NCBI GenBank assembly: GCA_016342745.1 | Contig: JAEINT010000007.1 | Location: 1-64,000 of the forward strand | Reading direction: 5' to 3' | DNA: 64,000 bases | DNA from: Labilibaculum sp. | GTDB lineage: Bacteria > Bacteroidota > Bacteroidia > Bacteroidales > Marinifilaceae | In this document: positions 17,633 to 25,672 of the stretch, in pieces | Layout: the number at the start of each line of letters is the position of its first letter | How positions within the stretch are numbered: position 1 is the first letter of the stretch | The notes under the pieces: generated by a model | What the model saw: the letters and a program-made list of their open reading frames with translations, nothing else | Told to the model about the DNA's origin: nothing | The model's database searches: none | Translations under genes and position numbers: made by a program

Positions 17633-18373
17633 TTATTTGTTTAATGAATTCTGGTTCAATTTTATGATTCTAAATGAGTGTAATATTTTCATAGCAAAAA
17701 AGGAAGGATCGAATTCATACCATTTACTTGCAAAATTTGCTTTCCATGGTTTTGCATGGTGATTGTTGTGCAAGGCTTCTCCTCCCAATAGAATTTCAAT
17801 AGGGAATAGATTTGTTGAATCGTTGTTCTGTTTGAAATTTCGATACCCAATTTTATGTGAGAACCAGTTGATGATAGCACCATGTATAGGACTCATAAAA
17901 AAATGGAGCGGGAGCATAGCAAACCAATATATGTTTGGTGCATAAAGTAGATAGATTAAGATATAGACACTAGCCCATAAAATTCTTGAAACCCACGATT
18001 CTGAAATTTTCTCAAAAGCGATCCATCTTGGTATATTCTTATTTACACCATTTTGAAGTGTTATCTCTTTATTTTTCACCAATGAATAGTAGCGATAAGT
18101 ACTCAGCATAAATTTGAAAATGTTAGACGAATGATTAGGAGAATGCGGATCATTTGCTTGTTCTGTGTGCATGTGATGCATTCTGTGCATATAAGCATAC
18201 GCAAACGGATTTAAATAAGAAGTACCTTGAAAAATCCACGTTCCAATGAAAAAAGTTCGTTCCCAGAACCTGTTCATTTCAAACATAGAATGAGCTGCAT
18301 AACGATGCAGGAAAATTGTCTGAAAGAACAAGCTAGCGTACCAATGAGCGATAATGAATATGATAATTACCAT
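17633..18373 (-). CDS. Membrane fatty-acid desaturase
   Basis: This integral membrane di-iron enzyme introduces a double bond into an acyl chain. The three histidine boxes are clear when counted from the ATG at 18373: H23RYAAH28, H63RMHHMH69 and H202NNHH206. The 246-residue length and box spacing fit the acyl-CoA/acyl-lipid delta-9-type (stearoyl-CoA desaturase) family. Hydrophobic segments lie before box 1 and around residues 140-165. An upstream TTG would add only two residues, so ATG is preferred. It is the first gene of the minus-strand operon and supplies the double bond on which CFA-type enzymes act. Confidence 0.88.
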   Translation of the reverse strand: MVIIIFIIAHWYASLFFQTIFLHRYAAHSMFEMNRFWERTFFIGTWIFQGTSYLNPFAYAYMHRMHHMHTEQANDPHSPNHSSNIFKFMLSTYRYYSLVKNKEITLQNGVNKNIPRWIAFEKISESWVSRILWASVYILIYLLYAPNIYWFAMLPLHFFMSPIHGAIINWFSHKIGYRNFKQNNDSTNLFPIEILLGGEALHNNHHAKPWKANFASKWYEFDPSFFAMKILHSFRIIKLNQNSLNK

Positions 18374-18514
18374 GAGCAAATCAAAAAAATGTTAAAAGAT
18401 CAATTTTTAAATTGTTTAATCAATTTATATATTTATTAAACAGTTTACATGCCTAAATGGTTCACACTTGGTAGTAAATAATTTCATCTTCAGCATTATT
18501 TGTTAATAATATGC

Positions 18515-18790
18515 ATGAAGAAAAGATTACAATTCAGTCAATTTATTGAAAATAAGGTTTTAAAATTCAAGAAGAAATCAGGTAAGATTTTGGAGAAGTT
18601 TCAGAAGAAGTTTAACAAAGGAAATGTAGTTGCAACTCATCATTTTAATAATGCAAGTCCTGAGTTAGTTGGTATTGTAAGATCAGAATTGGAAGAAGCA
18701 GGTTTTAGACCAGAATTAATCGGAAATAAGCCAGATGGACATATATTGCTTCGAGTGAGTTTACTTAAATCCGTAAGAAAAGTAGCATAG
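18515..18790 (+). CDS. Small basic hypothetical protein
   Basis: The protein has 91 residues from the ATG at 18515 (a TTG lies five codons earlier). The first half is very lysine-rich (KFKKKSGKILEKFQKKFNKG) and probably helical; the second half (ELVGIVRSELEEAGFRPELI, then GHILLRVSLL) looks like a small alpha/beta domain. I see no signal peptide or membrane segment. The gene is divergent from the desaturase operon with about 140 bases between them, so the two may share a control region. The family is not recognised. Confidence 0.5.
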   Translation: MKKRLQFSQFIENKVLKFKKKSGKILEKFQKKFNKGNVVATHHFNNASPELVGIVRSELEEAGFRPELIGNKPDGHILLRVSLLKSVRKVA

Positions 18791-18858
18791 CAAAACTCAA
18801 CCTTTATATAAAATGTCATCAATGTTAATTATTGGTGGCATTTATTTTTGTCAATAAA

Positions 18859-19470
18859 TTACTGCATTAATTCTCCAATACCAGGTCTGATGATTTCAAA
18901 AGAGTCATTGGTACAGTCAATAATTGTGGAGGCTGTATTGTTTCCAAACCCACCATCAATAATCAAATCAACATACTTGCTGTATTTTTCCTGAATTAAT
19001 TCTGGATCTGTTGTATATTCGATCACTTCATCAGGATCGTTAATAGATGTAGTCATAATAGGGTTTCCTAATTCTTCAACAATTCGCAAAGGGATGTAGT
19101 GATCAGGAACGCGAATTCCAACTGCTTTCTTTTTGCTCTTAAATAATTTGGGAACGCTACTACTTGCAGGGAGAATAAATGTGAAGGCGCCAGGAAGGTT
19201 TTTCTTCATCATTTTAAAAGTAGTATTATCAACTCTAGCATATTCAGCTAAATTACTTAGACTGCTACAGATTAATGAAAAATTACCTTTCTCTGTTGTT
19301 GTTCCTTTCAGTTTAGCGATTCTTTGAATAGCTTTGTTATTGGTAATGTCACAACCTATAGCATACACAGTATCAGTTGGGTAAATGATAATGCCGCCGT
19401 CCTTTAAAATATCTACTATTTGCCTAAATTCCCTGTGATTAGGGTTGTCAGGGTACAATTTTAAGAGCAT
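18859..19470 (-). CDS. YciO/Sua5/TsaC-family protein (possible threonylcarbamoyl-AMP synthase)
   Basis: The protein has 203 residues with the YrdC-type fold. The ATG at 19470 (MLLKLYPDNPNHREFRQIVD) matches the family start; a longer frame reaches 19611 but crosses the upstream terminator. The IIYPTDTVYAIGCD, KGNFSLICSSLSNLAEYA and GIRVPDHYIPL segments fit the family. The IYPDNP-type start and overall length resemble E. coli YciO more than TsaC. TsaC/Sua5 makes threonylcarbamoyl-AMP for the t6A modification of tRNA, whereas the YciO role is less certain. Close to the tRNA-Thr array, though that is probably coincidence. Confidence 0.85.
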   Translation of the reverse strand: MLLKLYPDNPNHREFRQIVDILKDGGIIIYPTDTVYAIGCDITNNKAIQRIAKLKGTTTEKGNFSLICSSLSNLAEYARVDNTTFKMMKKNLPGAFTFILPASSSVPKLFKSKKKAVGIRVPDHYIPLRIVEELGNPIMTTSINDPDEVIEYTTDPELIQEKYSKYVDLIIDGGFGNNTASTIIDCTNDSFEIIRPGIGELMQ

Positions 19471-19593
19471 TTGTAGTGGTTTTGGGTTATTACGGAGGTT
19501 AAAGATAGAAGATTCTTTGAAAAAGCTAATCTTCAGAGGCTTATTTATTTTCGTTCCTTGGAATGTGAAGTAGGGTCTGTTTGAAATAAGGCA

Positions 19594-19624
19594 CAAAAAA
19601 AAGGAGTACATGCGTACTCCTTTT
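19594..19624 (-). terminator. Intrinsic terminator after fsa
   Basis: An 11-bp stem (AAAAGGAGTAC, loop ATGC, GTACTCCTTTT) is preceded on the plus strand by an A run, which gives a U run in the minus-strand transcript leaving fsa. Confidence 0.9.
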
Positions 19625-19640
19625 CTAATTCTATCGTTTA

Positions 19641-20297
19641 TTAGCCATTAAGCTTATTGTAATCTGCAAGAAACTGAGCTAATCCTTTGTCAGTTAATGG
19701 GTGATTAAGTAGGCCAGTAATAGCATTTAACGGACTTGTTGTAACATCTGCTCCTGCTTCGATACATTGTACCATATGCATTGTGTGACGCACTGATGCA
19801 GCTAATACTTGTGTTTCAAATCCATAATAGCTATTCATATCAACAATTTGGCGAATTAAATCAATACCATCAGTACAGATATCATCTAAACGCCCTACGA
19901 ATGGAGATACGTAAGTTGCACCCGCTTTGGCAGCTAAAAGTGCTTGTCCTACAGAGAAAATTAAAGTACAATTGGTTCTAATGCCTTTAGTACTTAAATA
20001 TTTTACTGCTTTAATACCATTTTTAGTACATGGAACTTTAACCACAATTTGGTTGTGAAGAGCGGCTAATTCTAAACCTTCAGAGATCATGCCATCAAAA
20101 TCGGTTGCAATAACCTCAGCACTTACATCGCCATCTACAATTTCGCAAATATCAACATAGTGTTTTTTGATGTTTTCTGCTCCTTTAATCCCTTCCTTAG
20201 CCATAAGTGATGGATTAGTAGTTACGCCGTCAAGAATGCCTAAGTCCTGGGCTTCTTTAATCTGATCAAGATTTGCTGTGTCGATAAAAAACTTCAT
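19641..20297 (-). CDS. fsa: Fructose-6-phosphate aldolase / transaldolase-like protein
   Basis: This is a 218-residue short transaldolase (FSA/TalC type), a class I aldolase fold. [16 protein letters not shown] and [14 protein letters not shown] are signature segments, and [11 protein letters not shown] places the Schiff-base lysine at K87. The enzyme either cleaves fructose 6-phosphate to dihydroxyacetone and glyceraldehyde 3-phosphate or acts as a transaldolase in the pentose phosphate route; the sequence alone does not decide between these. It is monocistronic, with its own terminator. Confidence 0.92.
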   Translation of the reverse strand: MKFFIDTANLDQIKEAQDLGILDGVTTNPSLMAKEGIKGAENIKKHYVDICEIVDGDVSAEVIATDFDGMISEGLELAALHNQIVVKVPCTKNGIKAVKYLSTKGIRTNCTLIFSVGQALLAAKAGATYVSPFVGRLDDICTDGIDLIRQIVDMNSYYGFETQVLAASVRHTMHMVQCIEAGADVTTSPLNAITGLLNHPLTDKGLAQFLADYNKLNG

Positions 20298-20473
20298 TCT
20301 ACGATTTTTAGTTTGTTATTAGAGTTGAAAACGAAAATACACTAAATTCTTTTGATGAACAAAGGGCACATTTCATTTAACTCATGAAATTTAAACATAG
20401 AGACACGAAAATACATTCGTATCAGAGAGATTCGATAATATGAAGTTGGTGGGGGGATTTTAAAAAAAAAAAG

Positions 20474-20547
20474 AGCCGATGGAGGGACTCGAACCCACGA
20501 CCTGCTGATTACAAATCAGCTGCTCTAGCCAGCTGAGCTACATCGGC
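20474..20547 (-). tRNA. tRNA-Thr(TGT), copy 1
   Basis: The cloverleaf has GCCGATG pairing with CATCGGC, and the anticodon loop TTTGTAA gives anticodon TGT. It is identical in the body to the copy at 53851. A run of 11 T follows directly in the transcript (20460-20472), so this may be the end of the tRNA unit. Confidence 0.97.
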
Positions 20548-20634
20548 TTGTTAAACTTTCACTACTGCAATCAAAATAAATTGATTGTTTGCCTCTTGAT
20601 ATGCATCGAGATAAGCGCCTTTGGTGAAATCTTG

Positions 20635-20706
20635 AGCCATTGATGAGAATTGAACTCATGACCTCTTCCTTACCAAGGAAACGCTCTACCCCTGAGCTAC
20701 AACGGC
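20635..20706 (-). tRNA. tRNA-Thr(GGT), copy 1
   Basis: The acceptor stem is GCCGTTG/CAATGGC (one G-U pair) and the anticodon loop TTGGTAA gives GGT. It differs from the copy at 54149 at one T-loop base (TTCAATT here, TTCAAAT there). Confidence 0.95.
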
Positions 20707-20741
20707 AGTAACAAAATAAGAAGAATAAATCTTCAAAATGG

Positions 20742-20815
20742 AGCCGGTGGAGGGACTCGAACCCACGACCTGCTGATTACAAATCAGCTGCTCTAGCCAG
20801 CTGAGCTACATCGGC
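20742..20815 (-). tRNA. tRNA-Thr(TGT), copy 2, with acceptor mismatch
   Basis: It has the same body as copy 1, anticodon TGT, but the 3' acceptor strand reads CACCGGC against GCCGATG. This gives an A5-C68 mismatch where copy 1 has A-T. The rest of the cloverleaf is intact. Confidence 0.93.
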
Positions 20816-20903
20816 ATTTTGTTACTATAAAAAAGGGTTTAACCTTTTAAAACTTTTTAAAGAACGAAAGAAAGCCCGAAAGCTTTCTTTTAGTTATTGA
20901 TGG

Positions 20904-20977
20904 AGCCGGTGGAGGGACTCGAACCCACGACCTGCTGATTACAAATCAGCTGCTCTAGCCAGCTGAGCTACATCGGC
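20904..20977 (-). tRNA. tRNA-Thr(TGT), copy 3, with acceptor mismatch
   Basis: Its body is identical to copy 2, with the same A5-C68 mismatch. A 9-bp stem-loop (20867-20890) separates it from copy 2 and may serve processing or termination. Confidence 0.93.
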
Positions 20978-21007
20978 AAATTTTTACTTTTTAAAAAAGT
21001 AAAAAGT

Positions 21008-21103
21008 GGGTAAACAACTACGTCGCACTGCTTCGACCACCTACCCTTGCTGCCTTCCGACCCTGGGGGGATTCAGTAGGAGCGAGTCGCATAGTGCTTA
21101 CCC
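21008..21103 (-). ncRNA. ffs: Signal recognition particle RNA (small bacterial type)
   Basis: The RNA forms one long hairpin whose ends GGGTAAGCAC and GTTGTTTACCC pair. The apical part contains the invariant segment CAGGGTCGGAAGGCAGCAAG, which carries the GGAA tetraloop and the symmetric internal loop bound by Ffh. About 96 nt is the usual short form. A consensus promoter sits immediately upstream at 21109-21139, and the tRNA-Thr array follows on the same strand, so the units may be co-transcribed. Confidence 0.94.
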
Positions 21104-21108
21104 GACGA

Positions 21109-21139
21109 CAAAAGTAGAAAAATCTTGTTGCCTCGCAAA
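21109..21139 (-). promoter_or_regulatory. Consensus Bacteroidota promoter for ffs
   Basis: On the minus strand TTTG, exactly 19 bases, then TACTTTTG: a full match to TTTG-N19-TAnnTTTG. The -7 element ends six bases before the SRP RNA 5' end, which fits a start at its first G residues. Confidence 0.88.
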
Positions 21140-21352
21140 CATTTTCACAAACTTCTTGTCTTATTTTTTACTCAAAATAGGCCAATGGTTTTATTCTCAG
21201 ATAAATAATTTTTCGAAAAAAAAATATTTTTTTTCGAAATTGATGTTGGCTCTGATGTTTTGAATGAAAGAGATTGCAGAAATAAGCCAGACACAGGTTC
21301 GCATTCTTGTAAAAACGGATATCTTTGTGCTCGAAAAACAGAATAGATAAAC

Positions 21353-21913
21353 ATGCAGAATTATAAAAATTCAATGATAAAGCACTCCTTTTTATTTGGT
21401 GCGCTTGTGGGAGGAGTGCTTATTTTAGCAGCACTTGTTTTTTATTTTAAAGAAATGTCGATTAATTTTGATCCTCAACTTCGATCGATAAATCATTTTT
21501 TAATTGCTTCAGGAATATTTCTTGGGGTACGTAAATATAGAGATGATGAATTGAATGGGATTATTAATTATGGACTGGCTTTTAGCGTTGGCATCTTAAT
21601 TATTGGCTTTGCATCCTTGTTTTATTCTATTTTCATCTATGTATTAACTAGCTATTATGATTCTTCAATTATTAATGAAGCAATTGTTTTTTTGGAAAAA
21701 GGGTTGAATGAGGCAGGATACAAAGATAAAGATATTGATTTGTTAATGAGTATGTATAAGCAGATTACTCCTGGAATGTTTGCTTTCGGACAATGGTTTA
21801 GTAAAGCTTTGTCAGGACTATTATTTGCCCTTATTTTGGCATTTTTCTTTAAACCAAAAGGAAATTTGCTTAATAAGAAGTCTATTGATAAATTTAACGA
21901 ATCGAATAAATAG
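21353..21913 (+). CDS. DUF4199 membrane protein
   Basis: The protein has 186 residues and four predicted membrane segments (about 11-31, 43-60, 72-100 and 145-165). The pattern FLFGALVGGVLILAALVFYF, then HFLIASGIFLGVRKYRDDEL, with GIINYGLAFSVGILII, fits the DUF4199 family. In Bacteroidota this gene very often lies directly before a DPM1-like glycosyltransferase, as here (12-base gap), so a role in membrane glycolipid synthesis is possible. The function is unknown. Confidence 0.85.
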   Translation: MQNYKNSMIKHSFLFGALVGGVLILAALVFYFKEMSINFDPQLRSINHFLIASGIFLGVRKYRDDELNGIINYGLAFSVGILIIGFASLFYSIFIYVLTSYYDSSIINEAIVFLEKGLNEAGYKDKDIDLLMSMYKQITPGMFAFGQWFSKALSGLLFALILAFFFKPKGNLLNKKSIDKFNESNK

Positions 21914-21925
21914 TAAATTCAAGAT

Positions 21926-22873
21926 ATGGATATCTCAGTTGTAGTGCCTTTATTTAATGAGGAGGAATCACTTCCAGAATTGGTTGCCTGGATTGACCGC
22001 GTAATGCTAAAGAATGATTTTAGTTATGAAGTTGTATTGGTTGATGATGGGAGTAAGGATACTTCATGGGAAGTAATAGAACAACTACGAACTAAATATT
22101 CTACCGTTCGAGGAATTAAGTTTCGCCGAAATTACGGGAAATCTGCAGCCCTTTTTAGTGGTTTTGAAATTGTTAATGGCGATGTGGTTATTACAATGGA
22201 TGCTGATCTTCAGGATTCACCAGATGAGATTCCTGAACTGTATCGCATGATAAAAGAGGATGGATTTGATTTGGTTTCAGGTTGGAAACAAAAGCGTTAC
22301 GATCCAATCTCTAAAACGATACCAAGTAAATTTTTCAATAGAACGGCAAGAGCGATGTCGGGTATTAAATTGCATGATTTTAATTGCGGTTTAAAGGCTT
22401 ATAAAAATAAGGTTGTGAAGAGTGTTGAAGTGTATGGAGAAATGCATCGATACATCCCAATTTTAGCTAAAGAAGCTGGTTTCGTTAAAATCACAGAGAA
22501 AGTGGTTCAGCATCAAGAACGAAAGTATGGTGTTACCAAATTTGGATTAAGCAGATTTATTAATGGATTTCTAGATTTACTATCCATTACCTTTATCAGT
22601 AAATTTGGTAAAAAGCCAATGCACTTTTTTGGATTGTTGGGAACCTTAATGTTTTTGGTTGGTTTCTTTGCTTCTGCATGGATTGGATTCCAAAAGATTT
22701 ACAGCATGAGTAAAGGTGAAATGGCACCTTTGGTGACTGATAGTCCTTACTTTTTTATTGCCTTGGCTACAATGGTAATTGGAACACAATTATTCCTGAC
22801 TGGATTTATAGCTGAATTGGTGAGTCGAAGTTCTTCTGAGCGAAATACATATCAAATAGAAAAAGAAATCTGA
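21926..22873 (+). CDS. Family 2 glycosyltransferase, DPM1/GtrB-like
   Basis: The protein is a 315-residue GT-A enzyme tethered to the inner membrane. The catalytic domain has SVVVPLFNEEESLPEL, VVLVDDGSKDTSW, and ITMDADLQDSPDEIPELY, which holds the DxD-type metal site. Two C-terminal membrane helices (about 232-257 and 270-298) are typical of GtrB/DPM-type transferases that use polyprenyl phosphate as acceptor. The likely product is a polyprenyl-phosphate sugar, but the sugar cannot be read. It lies in a four-gene run with DUF4199, a methyltransferase and a second GT2. Confidence 0.9.
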   Translation: MDISVVVPLFNEEESLPELVAWIDRVMLKNDFSYEVVLVDDGSKDTSWEVIEQLRTKYSTVRGIKFRRNYGKSAALFSGFEIVNGDVVITMDADLQDSPDEIPELYRMIKEDGFDLVSGWKQKRYDPISKTIPSKFFNRTARAMSGIKLHDFNCGLKAYKNKVVKSVEVYGEMHRYIPILAKEAGFVKITEKVVQHQERKYGVTKFGLSRFINGFLDLLSITFISKFGKKPMHFFGLLGTLMFLVGFFASAWIGFQKIYSMSKGEMAPLVTDSPYFFIALATMVIGTQLFLTGFIAELVSRSSSERNTYQIEKEI

Positions 22874-22892
22874 TAACAGCATACCATTTCTC

Positions 22893-23669
22893 ATGATAAA
22901 AAGTTTAATAAGAATTCTTTTGCAAATTTTTCCTCGTCCCGTTCTGATACGGATGAGTTTATTAATCAACCGAATTGTTGCTGTATTTCTAATTGGTAAT
23001 AAGGTGAAATGTCCTGTGTGTGAAGGAACATTCAGAAAGTTTCTTCCTTATGGTTATACAAAAGAGACAGGTCGCGACAATGCCCTTTGTCCTAAGTGCC
23101 TTTCATTGGAGCGTCACAGGTTAATGTGGTTGTATTTAAATGAAAAAACAGAATTCTTTACCAAAGAATTAAATGTATTGCACATAGCTCCAGAACAGTG
23201 TTTTTATAAGAGATTTAGAAAGCTTTCTAATTTAGATTATACAACGGCAGATTTAGAGTCTCCAATAGCAGATGTACATTTCGATGTGCAAGAAATACCA
23301 TTTGAAGATGAATCGTACGATGTACTTATTTGCAATCATGTATTGGAACATGTAACGGATGATCATAAAGCGATGAGTGAGATTTATCGTGTTTTAAAGC
23401 CTAATGGTTTTGCGATTTTACAAGTTCCTATGGATACAGATAATCCTAAAACAGAGGAAGATCCTAATGTGACTGATCCTAAAGAAAGAGAAAGATTATA
23501 CAGGCAAAAAGATCATGTTCGTTTGTATGGATTGGATTATGCAGATCGCCTTTCAAAAGTAGGATTTGACGTAACGCCAATTCATTATGCCAAGGAGATA
23601 TCTCAAGCTTTGGCAGAAAAGTATCGCTTGCCTATGAATGAGATCTTTTATTTCAATCAAAAAAAATAA
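22893..23669 (+). CDS. SAM-dependent methyltransferase with N-terminal zinc ribbon
   Basis: The protein has 258 residues. An N-terminal hydrophobic stretch (about 1-37) is followed by a four-cysteine element, CPVC and CPKC spaced by about 30 residues, suggesting a zinc ribbon. The class I methyltransferase core follows: VLHIAPEQCFYKRF, then YDVLICNHVLEHVTDDHKAM, which is the Methyltransf_11 motif 4 region. A conserved C-terminal DHVRLYGLDYADRL is also visible. It lies 19 bases after the GT2 stop and 2 bases before the next GT2, so it is co-translated. The substrate is probably a glycan or glycolipid, by context. Confidence 0.83.
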   Translation: MIKSLIRILLQIFPRPVLIRMSLLINRIVAVFLIGNKVKCPVCEGTFRKFLPYGYTKETGRDNALCPKCLSLERHRLMWLYLNEKTEFFTKELNVLHIAPEQCFYKRFRKLSNLDYTTADLESPIADVHFDVQEIPFEDESYDVLICNHVLEHVTDDHKAMSEIYRVLKPNGFAILQVPMDTDNPKTEEDPNVTDPKERERLYRQKDHVRLYGLDYADRLSKVGFDVTPIHYAKEISQALAEKYRLPMNEIFYFNQKK

Positions 23670-23671
23670 GA

Positions 23672-24682
23672 ATGAAAGAGGAAATTAAGCTATCCGTTAT
23701 CATCCCAGTTTACAATCGACCGGATGAAATGAAAGAATTGCTTGATAGTTTAAGTGCACAAACTTTTACTGATTTTGAATTGGTTGTAGTGGAAGATGGA
23801 TCGCAAGTGAAAAGCGAAGATCTGTGCAATGCTTACCGCGATAAAATTTCAATATCCTATCACTATAAAGAGAACGAAGGACCTAGTATTGGTCGTAATT
23901 ATGGATTAGCCAGAGCAAAAGGAAATTATTTTCTGTTCTTTGATTCTGATTGCATTCTTCCATCTCATTATATGGAAACCATCCATAAGGAATTAACAAA
24001 TAATTTTGTTGATTGTTATGGTGGCCCAGATGGAGCAATGGATGATTTTTCTAATTTTCAGACAGCAGTTTCTTATGCAATGACTTCTTTTTTTACAACC
24101 GGAGGAATTCGAGGAGGAAAGAAACAAGTTCATAAATTCCATCCACGTAGTTTTAATCTTGGTTTTTCAAAAGCGGTTTACGAAAATACTGGTGGATTTC
24201 CAGTAACCACAATGCATCCAGGTGAGGATATGGTTTTTGCCATTGAAGTGCTTAAGCGCGGATTTGAAACTCGCTTGGTTCAAAATGCCTATGTGTTTCA
24301 CAAACGGAGAGTTTCCTTCAAAAAATTCTACAAGCAAGTTTTTGGTTTTGGAAAAACCCGCTATATCATCTCAAAGCATTATCCAGAAACCTTTAAAGTT
24401 TTCTTCTTATTTCCATCCTTATTTACATTGGGAAGCATAGGAGCTTTGGTTTTAGGAACTTTAATTCATCGAGTATTTGCATTTCCAGTCTTGCTTTATG
24501 CAGTTCTTGTTTTGGCTGATGCCATTAGCAAAAGCAAATCTTTTAAAGTTGGTTTTTTAGCTTTACTGGCAAGTTTTGTTCAGCTGTTTGCTTATGGAAT
24601 AGGTTTTATGGATGCAGTGTGGAAACACAAGATTCTCGGAAAAGATGAGTTTGGTGTTTTTGGAAAAGGATTTTATGAATAG
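23672..24682 (+). CDS. Family 2 glycosyltransferase
   Basis: The protein has 336 residues and an N-terminal GT-A domain: LSVIIPVYNRPDEMKELLDS, LVVVEDGS, and FLFFDSDCILPSHYME (the DxD-like site). HPGEDMVFAIEVLKRGFET is the usual acceptor-side acidic motif. The last 110 residues contain two or three membrane segments (about 243-262, 268-285 and 292-312). It is the last gene of the run and ends 20 bases before the bidirectional terminator. Confidence 0.87.
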   Translation: MKEEIKLSVIIPVYNRPDEMKELLDSLSAQTFTDFELVVVEDGSQVKSEDLCNAYRDKISISYHYKENEGPSIGRNYGLARAKGNYFLFFDSDCILPSHYMETIHKELTNNFVDCYGGPDGAMDDFSNFQTAVSYAMTSFFTTGGIRGGKKQVHKFHPRSFNLGFSKAVYENTGGFPVTTMHPGEDMVFAIEVLKRGFETRLVQNAYVFHKRRVSFKKFYKQVFGFGKTRYIISKHYPETFKVFFLFPSLFTLGSIGALVLGTLIHRVFAFPVLLYAVLVLADAISKSKSFKVGFLALLASFVQLFAYGIGFMDAVWKHKILGKDEFGVFGKGFYE

Positions 24683-24701
24683 TTTAATAGATATATAGAA
24701 T

Positions 24702-24730
24702 AAAAAAAAGAGGCTTTAGGCCTCTTTTTT
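24702..24730. terminator. Bidirectional terminator between GT2 and miaA
   Basis: AAAAGAGGC pairs with GCCTCTTTT, with A run before and T run after, so it can end both converging transcripts. The miaA stop codon lies inside it. Confidence 0.88.
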
Positions 24731-25627
24731 GATTTTATCTTCGATGTATTGAAGTACTTCTTTTTCTTGATCAGGATGAAACCATTCAATTTCTTCATCT
24801 CTACGAAACCAAGAGAGTTGACGCTTGGCATATCTTCGGGAGTTACGTTTGATCAATTCAATTGCTTTTTCTAGGCTGATATTACCATCGAAATGTTCAA
24901 ATAGTTCCTTGTATCCAACTGTGTTTAATGAATTGTAATGTCGGAACTCAAAAATAGCCTTAGCTTCTTCAATGAGTCCTTCTTCAATCATTTGATCTAC
25001 TCTTGTGTTGATTCTTGAGTATAATTCCGTACGATCTCTATTCAAACCAATCTTAACAATCTTAAAGTCCCTTTTCTTTTTCGAATTGGTTCGTAATTCA
25101 GAATAAGGCTTACCTGTCATCAAGCAAATTTCCACAGCATGAATCACCCGTTTTGCATTTTTTAGGTCAACTTGATCGTAAAAAACAGGATCTAGTTGTT
25201 TTAACTGCATTTTCATTGATTCAAGACCGTCTTTTTCGTATCGTGTAAATACTTCTTGACGGAGTTCAGGATCAATGGTTGGAATTTCATCAATCCCATT
25301 GCAAACTGCATCGATATACATCATGCTGCCGCCAACTAATAATACTTCATCTTTTTCTTTATACAGCTCAGTAAGTAATTCTATCGTTTGTTTTTCACAT
25401 TCCCAAGAACTAAAATAATCATGAATAGAATGCGTGTGAATAAAATGGTGCTTTACGGCCTCTAGTTGCTCTTTTTCAGGTACAGCAGTGCCAATACTCA
25501 TTTCTCTATAAACCTGTCGGCTATCCGATGATGAGATAACTGTATTGAAATGTTTGGCTATGCGAATACTCAAATCGGTTTTGCCTACACCGGTTGGGCC
25601 AAGAATTACAATTAGAGTTTTTGACAT
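24716..25627 (-). CDS. miaA: tRNA dimethylallyltransferase
   Basis: This 303-residue enzyme adds a dimethylallyl group to N6 of A37 in tRNAs that read codons starting with U. The P-loop VILGPTGVGKTDLSIRI (about 6-22), SSDSRQVYREMSIGTAVP (the tRNA/DMAPP-binding segment), and the C-terminal RYAKRQLSWFRRDEEIEWF are family signatures. The length is normal. The last codons overlap the terminator stem. It is preceded by an AT-rich gap with an inverted repeat at 25673-25716. Confidence 0.96.
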   Translation of the reverse strand: MSKTLIVILGPTGVGKTDLSIRIAKHFNTVISSSDSRQVYREMSIGTAVPEKEQLEAVKHHFIHTHSIHDYFSSWECEKQTIELLTELYKEKDEVLLVGGSMMYIDAVCNGIDEIPTIDPELRQEVFTRYEKDGLESMKMQLKQLDPVFYDQVDLKNAKRVIHAVEICLMTGKPYSELRTNSKKKRDFKIVKIGLNRDRTELYSRINTRVDQMIEEGLIEEAKAIFEFRHYNSLNTVGYKELFEHFDGNISLEKAIELIKRNSRRYAKRQLSWFRRDEEIEWFHPDQEKEVLQYIEDKIKKEA

Positions 25628-25672
25628 AGTAGGTTTATGAAGATTAGTGTATTGAATTTATTTTAAATAAAC

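Noticed and set aside
20821-20903. Short A/T-rich hairpins between tRNA-Thr copies as a separate small RNA
   Set aside because: Only short stems are seen, best explained as processing or termination signals for the tRNA precursors.
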